Assembly: GCA_031289975.1 (NCBI GenBank)
Contig: JAITOM010000074.1
Span: 1 to 10,248 of the forward strand
Origin: Methanobrevibacter sp.
Lineage (GTDB): Archaea > Methanobacteriota > Methanobacteria > Methanobacteriales > Methanobacteriaceae
Direction: 5' to 3'
Length of the DNA stretch: 10,248 nt
Both the position numbers and the translations under genes were made by a program. Under the pieces are notes generated by a model, which searched no databases, was not told the DNA's origin, and was given only the letters and a program-made list of their open reading frames with translations. Shown in pieces: positions 5,924 to 10,248 of this stretch. Numbering within the stretch: the first letter of the stretch is position 1; the number at the start of each line of letters is the position of its first letter.

Positions 5924-6820
5924 ATGAGTGATTCAAATGCTAACAAAGAAAGAGAGATAATGACTTTAGCAAATAAGGGGATAATATCAATTCCTCCAAC
6001 TACAAACATTAAAGATGCTGTCACTACCATGGTTAAAGAAAAATTTAGAAGATTACCAATAACAGATCCAGGTTCAGGTAAATTGCTTGGAATACTAACT
6101 TCAATGGATGTTATAAGCTTTTTAGGGGGTGGAGACAAATATAATCTAATGGCAGAAAAACATAAAGATAACTTCTTATCAGCTATTAATGAATCAGTTA
6201 GAAAAATAATGTCAACAGATGTTAAACATATTACTACTGAATATTCTATGAAAGACACATTAGAGTATATGATTAAAGAAAAAACGGGCGCTGTCCCAAT
6301 TTTAAATGAAGAAGAAAAAATTGTGGGTATGGTTGCTGAAAGAGATTTCATTTTAGCAATGGCTGGAGTTTTTACAGATGAAGTAATTCAAGATGTGATG
6401 ACAGCAAAATTAAAATTAATAACTACCACTCCAGGAACACCAATAGAAGGTGTTTCAAAAATAATGGTTAGAAACAGTCTTAGAAGACTTCCAATTGTTG
6501 GTAAAGAAAAGGATATACCTAAAATTAATGATGAAAAATTAGTTGGAATATTGACTTCAACAGACCTTTTAAGGTTCCTTGGAGATAGTAATTTATTTAA
6601 TACTTTATCATCAAACAGTACCTTAAAAATTTTGAATTCTAAAGTTTCTGATTTCATGATAACTGATGTTTTAACTGCTGAGCCATTAACAAGAATTGGA
6701 GATCTATGCGAATTTTTCATTAAAAATAATATTGGTGGGATTCCTATTGTTAAAGATAAAGAATTATTAGGAATAATCACTGAAAGGGATATTTTAGAAG
6801 TTATTTATAATAATAGCTAA
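5924..6820 (+). CDS. Four-CBS-domain protein
   Basis: A 298-residue protein made almost wholly of four CBS modules, each ending in the family's G-h-h-x-x-x-D signature: GILTSMD 56-62, GMVAERD 135-141, GILTSTD 208-214 and GIITERD 283-289. Two tandem pairs would form two Bateman modules, which in known families bind adenosyl ligands (AMP, ATP, SAM) and sense energy or metabolite state. There is no catalytic, DNA-binding or membrane domain, so it is likely a stand-alone cytosolic regulator with unknown partner. Methanogens carry many such proteins. The ATG start is well supported by GAGGTG 6 bases upstream. The CMD-family gene follows 39 bp downstream on the same strand, across a hairpin with a T run. 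Specific ligand and target cannot be told from sequence. Confidence 0.9.
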   Translation: MSDSNANKEREIMTLANKGIISIPPTTNIKDAVTTMVKEKFRRLPITDPGSGKLLGILTSMDVISFLGGGDKYNLMAEKHKDNFLSAINESVRKIMSTDVKHITTEYSMKDTLEYMIKEKTGAVPILNEEEKIVGMVAERDFILAMAGVFTDEVIQDVMTAKLKLITTTPGTPIEGVSKIMVRNSLRRLPIVGKEKDIPKINDEKLVGILTSTDLLRFLGDSNLFNTLSSNSTLKILNSKVSDFMITDVLTAEPLTRIGDLCEFFIKNNIGGIPIVKDKELLGIITERDILEVIYNNS

Positions 6821-6841
6821 ATAGCTATTATCTATTTTTTT
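6810..6841 (+). terminator. Hairpin plus T run overlapping the CBS gene stop
   Basis: ATAATAGC (6810-6817) pairs exactly with GCTATTAT (6824-6831) around a six-base loop that contains the TAA stop, followed by a T run at 6835-6840. It looks like a factor-independent terminator or attenuator between the CBS and CMD genes. Confidence 0.6.
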
Positions 6842-6847
6842 AGAATC

Positions 6848-6853
6848 AAGGTG
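6848..6853 (+). promoter_or_regulatory. Ribosome binding site that sets the CMD start
   Basis: AAGGTG at 6848-6853 lies 6 bases before ATG 6860. The in-frame GTG at 6851 is part of this site, so it is not the start codon. Confidence 0.75.
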
Positions 6854-6859
6854 TTTATA

Positions 6860-7246
6860 ATGTCTGATAGATTTGAAAAAGGGATGAACATACTTAAAAT
6901 CACGAATAAAGAGATAATTGAACAAATGTTTGATGAATTGAAAGATATATCTCCTGATTTAGGCAGATTTGTAGTGGAATTTCCATACTCTGAAATATAT
7001 ACTCGTGATGGTTTAGATTTAAAAACAAGAGAATTAATAACGGTTGCTGCATTAACAGCTATGGGGACTGCTCCAACCCAATTAGAACATCATATAAATG
7101 CTGCATTAAATGTGGATAATTCTCCAAAAGAAATTGTAGAAGCTATTATGCAAATGTCTGCCTATGCTGGATTTCCAGCTGCAATAAATGGAATTAATGC
7201 TGCTAAGAATGTTTTTAAGGAGAAAGGATTGCTTCCAGTTAAATAG
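6860..7246 (+). CDS. Carboxymuconolactone decarboxylase (CMD)-family protein
   Basis: 128 residues from the ATG at 6860 (the GTG at 6851 is rejected because it lies in the ribosome site). It is a single all-alpha CMD domain (PF02627 type): GLDLKTRELITVAAL at 51-65, the E76-H77-H78 segment followed by NAALN, and the C-terminal AYAGFPAAINGINAAK at 101-116, all family hallmarks. The protein has no cysteine at all, so it cannot be an AhpD-like CxxC peroxidase; it resembles the PcaC-like branch. Aromatic-ring degradation is unlikely in a methanogen, so the true substrate is unknown. It follows the CBS gene and converges on tatD with only 7 bp between stops. The T run at 7250-7255 may end its transcript inside the tatD 3' end. 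Confidence 0.87.
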   Translation: MSDRFEKGMNILKITNKEIIEQMFDELKDISPDLGRFVVEFPYSEIYTRDGLDLKTRELITVAALTAMGTAPTQLEHHINAALNVDNSPKEIVEAIMQMSAYAGFPAAINGINAAKNVFKEKGLLPVK

Positions 7247-7253
7247 CTATTTT

Positions 7254-8012
7254 TTAAATATTGAATACTTTTTTTGCATTATTTTCTGTGGTTTTATTTA
7301 CTACGGAAAAATCTATTTCTTTAATCTCTGCAATCTTATCAATAACTAACTTAACAAATGATGGCTCATTTCTTTCTCCTCTAATTGGATGAAGATAAGG
7401 GCTGTCTGTTTCAGTTAATATATTTTCTAATGAAATTTCAGTAAAAAGTTCCTGATGTTTCTTTGAATAGTTAATCATTCCAGAAGCAGACATAAAATAC
7501 CCCATATTCTCTATTTTTTTAGCTGTTTTTAAACTACCACTATAACAATGGAAAATTACATTTGGAATAGCTTCAAATTGGCTTATTATATTAAATGCTT
7601 TCTTTTCAGCATCCCTACAATGAATTAAAACCTGTTTTTGATGTTCATTAGCAAAATCACAAAACTTTTTAAAAATATCTATTTGCCTATCCCTTTGAAA
7701 TTTATCTTTAACATAAAAAAAATCCATTCCAACCTCACCAATAGCTACAATTTCATCAAGATGTTCAGTTACTTGTAATAAAACTCTATCTAAATCTTCA
7801 TTACTCATATTAGCAGATTGAAGAGGGTGAAAACCAAATGAAGGATAAATAAAGTCTTTATAGTCTTTTGAAAGTTGTAAAGCTTTAATATTTCCTTCAA
7901 AGCTTGTTCCTGAATTTATAAGAGCCGTTAAATTTTTTTTTGCTCTTTTTATAACTTCATCTCTATCTTTATTAAAGTCTTCAAAATCTAAATGGCAATG
8001 TGTATCTATCAT
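7254..8012 (-). CDS. tatD: TatD-family deoxyribonuclease
   Basis: A 252-residue TatD hydrolase of the usual bacterial/archaeal length. All metal ligands are seen: HCH at 5-7, GFHP at 60-63, E93 in GEVGMD, H131 in IHCRD, H155 in FHCYSG and D203 in ETDSPYLHP, with the trailing RGERNEPS at 211-218 also typical. Members are cytosolic, metal-dependent 3'-5' nucleases linked to DNA repair and DNA degradation; despite the name they are not needed for Tat export. The ATG puts HxH at residue 5. Only a weak GGA motif lies upstream, which fits translation within an operon: uppS ends 39 bp upstream on the same strand. Its 3' end faces the CMD gene tail to tail. This is the closer TatD homologue in the window; the 1463-2218 protein is a distant relative. 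Confidence 0.93.
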   Translation of the reverse strand: MIDTHCHLDFEDFNKDRDEVIKRAKKNLTALINSGTSFEGNIKALQLSKDYKDFIYPSFGFHPLQSANMSNEDLDRVLLQVTEHLDEIVAIGEVGMDFFYVKDKFQRDRQIDIFKKFCDFANEHQKQVLIHCRDAEKKAFNIISQFEAIPNVIFHCYSGSLKTAKKIENMGYFMSASGMINYSKKHQELFTEISLENILTETDSPYLHPIRGERNEPSFVKLVIDKIAEIKEIDFSVVNKTTENNAKKVFNI

Positions 8013-8051
8013 ATTTTATCCAATTAAAATTTTCTTTATAAAATGAATGTT

Positions 8052-8819
8052 TTAAGTCCCTAATCTTCTTTCTCTTTCTTGATATGAACGTATAGCTCTT
8101 AAAAAATCTACTTTTCTAAGTTCAGGCCATAAACTATCACAAAAATAAAGTTCAGAGTATGATGACTGCCATAATAAGAATCCACTAAGACGTTCCTCTC
8201 CACTTGTTCTTATAATTAAATTAGGATCATCCAATCCAGCGGTATAAAGGTTTTCATTTACAAGATTTTCATTAATATCATCAATACTTATTTTACCATC
8301 TTTAAATTCATTAACAATCTTTTTTATTGCATCTACAATTTCTAATCTTCCATCGTATCCAATAGCTAAATTGAATAATCGTTTATTATACATTGCTGTT
8401 GATTCTTCCGCTTTCCTAATAGATTCTTTTACTTCATCAGGTAAAAGATCTATTCTACCAACAACTTTAACCCTAACTTCGTTTTTATGGATTTTTTCAT
8501 GAGAAACAATTCTTTTAAAATTTTTATTAAATAAGGACATTAATCCATCAACTTCATCTTTAGGTCTATTAAAATTTTCAGTAGAGAATGCATAAGCGGT
8601 CACAATCTCTATTCCCAAATCAATACTCCAATCTAAAACCTTTTCTAAGGTATTAACACCAAATTCATGACCTTTCATAACATTAATACTGCCCTGTATC
8701 TTAGAAAATCTTCTATTTCCATCCATGATTAAAGCAATGTGTTTTGGCATGTTTTTGGGATTTAATTTCTTTGAAATATGCCATTCATAAAGTTGATATA
8801 TTAATTGTAATAAACTCAA
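8052..8819 (-). CDS. uppS: Cis-prenyltransferase (undecaprenyl diphosphate synthase family)
   Basis: A 255-residue Z-type prenyl synthase that adds isopentenyl diphosphate units in cis to an allylic starter, giving the long polyprenyl carrier used for envelope glycan and glycoprotein assembly. Motifs: MDGNRR at 32-37 with catalytic D33, GHEFG at 50-54, FSTENFNRP at 78-86, LPDEV at 126-130, RTSGEERLSGFLLWQ at 204-218 and SELYF at 222-226 with the conserved E223. The start is TTG at 8819: the codon before it is an in-frame TAA, and the first ATG (residue 24) would remove an N-terminal LxxLIYQLYEWH-like segment that I recall as usual in archaeal homologues. GGGG at 8828-8831 lies 8 bases upstream. 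It precedes tatD by 39 bp and is probably cotranscribed. Product chain length cannot be told from sequence. Confidence 0.93.
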   Translation of the reverse strand: MSLLQLIYQLYEWHISKKLNPKNMPKHIALIMDGNRRFSKIQGSINVMKGHEFGVNTLEKVLDWSIDLGIEIVTAYAFSTENFNRPKDEVDGLMSLFNKNFKRIVSHEKIHKNEVRVKVVGRIDLLPDEVKESIRKAEESTAMYNKRLFNLAIGYDGRLEIVDAIKKIVNEFKDGKISIDDINENLVNENLYTAGLDDPNLIIRTSGEERLSGFLLWQSSYSELYFCDSLWPELRKVDFLRAIRSYQERERRLGT

Positions 8820-8827
8820 TTATTTTT

Positions 8828-8856
8828 CCCCTATATTTTATTCTTTAAATATAAAA
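8828..8856 (-). promoter_or_regulatory. uppS-tatD promoter candidate and ribosome site
   Basis: On the minus strand TTTTATATTTAAA (8856-8844) resembles a TATA box but is close to the start codon; a second AT box lies near 8865-8875. GGGG at 8828-8831 precedes the TTG start by 8 bases. Which box is used is unclear. The remaining 8857-9039 shows no other feature than the rps8e stop. Confidence 0.35.
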
Positions 8857-9024
8857 CTTAATATAATATTTTTTAATAATATTAATAAATAATTGATTAG
8901 AATATGGATTTAATAATATTGTAATAATAAACATTAATTAAAATATAGAAAATTAAAAAAAGTAAAGCTTAGTTAAAGCAAAGTTTAATTTATGGTGATA
9001 AATAATTTAGAAAAAGAGAGATTA

Positions 9025-9039
9025 AATAAAAAATTAGTA
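9025..9039 (-). terminator. Oligo-T stop after rps8e
   Basis: The minus strand has TTTTTT at 9033-9028, shortly after the rps8e TAA, with more T-rich sequence beyond; consistent with an archaeal oligo-T terminator. Confidence 0.4.
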
Positions 9040-9426
9040 TTATTCTTCAGACAATAGAACACCGTTAATAACACCGTCTTGTCCAGGTCGTGAAGTAATT
9101 TTTGCTTTTCCAAGTTCAGTTTCAACAACAGCCCCTTTTGTAATAATGTTACGTCTAACATAGTTAGGATTAGCTTGATTTTCAACAACATTTAAAATTT
9201 CTAATTTTTCAGCTTTGTTGTTAGCTGGATTGATTAAATTAATTTCATTACCTAAAGCCAATCTTAGTTTTTCATTACCACCACGAACTCTTATCTTTCT
9301 TAACTTTTTCTCTCCTATTCTTGTTTCAGTAGGATCTCTTCCTAATTCAAATTTTTTCTTCCCACGACTTGCTACATTTCTTCCACCAGATGGACTTCTT
9401 TTAGATTTTCCTTGAAAAATTGCCAT
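9040..9426 (-). CDS. rps8e: 30S ribosomal protein S8e
   Basis: 128 residues, the normal length of archaeal S8e. The archaeal/eukaryotic family signature is clear: MAIFQGKSKRSPSGGR at the N-terminus, GRDPTETRIGEKKLRKIRVRGGN at 29-51 and a C-terminal ITSRPGQDGVINGVLL block at 110-125. It is a basic protein binding 16S rRNA in the small subunit; S8e is not found in bacteria, so it is direct evidence that the organism is an archaeon. The ATG at 9426 is chosen over a TTG at 9441 because GGAAGGT (9439-9433) is its ribosome site, 6 bases upstream, and because the family starts at this Met. It is read toward uppS with a 220-bp gap, so it probably has its own transcript. A TATA candidate, TTATAAAA, lies near 9475-9482 on the minus strand. 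Confidence 0.96.
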   Translation of the reverse strand: MAIFQGKSKRSPSGGRNVASRGKKKFELGRDPTETRIGEKKLRKIRVRGGNEKLRLALGNEINLINPANNKAEKLEILNVVENQANPNYVRRNIITKGAVVETELGKAKITSRPGQDGVINGVLLSEE

Positions 9427-9480
9427 TATTTTACCTTCCAATAACTTTTAATAATTAATATTAATTAATAATTTTTTTTA

Positions 9481-9650
9481 TAATTAATTTATTATTATTA
9501 ATTCAAAAAATTTTTTGTAAATTATTTTTTCAAATATTAATATTTATCTTTTAAATTTTATTTAAAGAAATTAAAATTGATTTTGATTACAAATATTTAA
9601 TTGAATTTTATAAAATTAGTATATAAATAAAAAAAAATAATTTTACACAA
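9481..9650. mobile_element. Diverged T4 copy without intact ends
   Basis: From TTCAAAAAATTTTTTG (about 9501) to TAATTTTACA (about 9648) this follows the T4 interior at 947-1108 with scattered changes, in the same orientation. The AGTGTTCTG end and its partner CAGAACACT are missing or mutated. It lies directly upstream of rps8e. Confidence 0.65.
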
Positions 9651-9737
9651 CAATTATAAATTAATTTATTATAAATTTTAAGTTCTTATTATATATATTT
9701 ATATTATCAGTTTAAGAACCAAATTTTTTGCACTTTA

Positions 9738-10010
9738 AAAACTTCAGTTTTGACTTAAAAATCTTTGATTTTCTTTAGTGAAGTTTTTTATTTCACTTAG
9801 AAAAACGGGGGCTGTGAAAAATCCAACTGATAAATCTATTCATCAACTTTCTACTCAAATGTGTGGTGTAAGTAAGAGTCTTTTTTTTAGTCTTGTATTG
9901 ATCTTATAAACTTCTTAAAATGCTTTAAAAATAAAGTATTATAATTATTGAATAAAGTGTTATATTTTCATCAGTTGAATTTTTCACAGCCTCAAAAACG
10001 AAGCTTTTCT
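9738..10010. repeat. Hairpin array (array 2), split by an insertion
   Basis: Hairpins in order: AAAACT/AGTTTT (9738-9751), AAAATC/GATTTT with TTT loop (9758-9772), AGTGAAGT/ATTTCACT with TTTTT loop (9777-9797, A-type), then AGAAAAAC at 9799-9806 whose partner GCTTTTCT is at 10003-10010 because the 9808-9993 element sits in its GAA loop. A degenerate A/T-rich stretch follows to about 10037. It starts 33 bp inside the T2-like end at 9705. Confidence 0.78.
9801..10000. mobile_element. 186-bp MITE (9808-9993) with 7-bp target duplication
   Basis: Inverted ends of about 28 bp: left GGGGCTGTGAAAAATCCAAC at 9808; right end read inward from 9993 is GAGGCTGTGAAAAATTCAAC, with three mismatches over the repeat. 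AAAAACG flanks it on both sides (9801-9807 and 9994-10000). The uninterrupted target exists in the window at 98-116. The interior has no transposase; the parent insertion sequence is not here. Confidence 0.88.
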
Positions 10011-10248
10011 TTAGTTTAAAATTTTTTGATTTTTATTAGAATGTTTTAATTTTCAAAATTATCTAATATATTTTATTAACTTATAATTAAAATAGTTTAT
10101 TTTATTTATTTTTTAAAAATAATAATTTTAATTTTAAATAATTTAAATATATTCTAATTAATATAAATGATTTTAAATTAATATTTTTTAATAATATTTA
10201 TTTTTAAAAAAATTCATTTATTAAGAACTTTATCAAAACCACTATACA

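Larger units (their letters stand above)
9705..10246. mobile_element. Chimeric T2/T1 MITE with nested insertions
   Basis: Opens with the T2-like end TATCAGTTTAAGAACC at 9705 and closes with the T1 right end ATCAAAACCACTATA at 10246. Length is 542 bp. Taking out the 9808-9993 element with its 7-bp duplication, and about 100 bp of hairpin array, leaves close to the 247 bp of the chimera at 5289-5535. The order of events is therefore MITE, then array, then second element inside the array. Confidence 0.72.

Noticed and set aside
5890..6780. Minus-strand frames of 153 and 130 codons across the CBS gene
   Set aside because: They mirror the CBS coding sequence on the other strand and begin or end without translation signals.
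6851..6859. GTG start for the CMD protein
   Set aside because: The GTG is part of the AAGGTG ribosome site for the ATG at 6860.
8985..9415. Other-frame reading frames over rps8e (68 and 66 codons)
   Set aside because: Shadow frames of a certain ribosomal protein gene; low-complexity hydrophobic translations.

Overview
The window is very AT-rich and only about half coding (about 5.1 of 10.2 kb). It carries seven intact genes of archaeal type: FtsZ1-type ftsZ, ribosomal protein S8e, cis-prenyltransferase uppS, two TatD-superfamily hydrolases, a four-CBS protein and a carboxymuconolactone-decarboxylase-fold protein. Gene content, GGTG/GTGAT-like Shine-Dalgarno sites, archaeal TATA-like boxes, oligo-T stops and AT bias suggest a methanogen of the Methanobacteriales, most likely Methanobrevibacter or a close relative. 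This is inference, as no marker gene settles the species.

Layout. 1-1462 has no gene and is a mosaic of short inverted-repeat elements. 1463-2218 (+) is an archaeal TatD-like hydrolase. 2219-3242 has no gene and holds a solo element end, a duplicated 31-bp motif, one complete MITE and a strong hairpin. 3243-4388 (-) is ftsZ. 4389-5923, between divergent ftsZ and the CBS gene, holds the ftsZ promoter and more elements. 5924-7246 (+) is CBS protein then CMD protein, converging on 7254-8819 (-), tatD and uppS, with rps8e upstream at 9040-9426 (-). 9427-10248 is again repeat mosaic.

How genes relate. ftsZ serves division, uppS makes the polyprenyl carrier for envelope glycan (in Methanobacteriales, pseudomurein) synthesis, and rps8e serves translation. 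uppS and tatD look like one transcription unit, and CBS and CMD like another.

The most interesting content is non-coding. At least four families of 190-250 bp elements with inverted ends occur. Three share terminal TATAGT...ACTATA (called T1, T2, T3 here), and two loci share the same T2-left/T1-right chimera. Two other elements have visible target-site duplications: 8 bp around 221-364 and 7 bp around 9808-9993. Three loci carry arrays of tiny hairpins built to one plan: a ~21-nt hairpin of ATTGAA...TTCAAT type, a T, a ~19-21-nt hairpin of AGAAAA...TTTTCT type, often with a GAA triloop. Stems differ between copies with base pairing kept. Two arrays lie about 30 bp inside element ends, related copies without the array are present in the same window, and the 9808-9993 element has inserted into a hairpin loop. 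I know of no name for this hairpin system.
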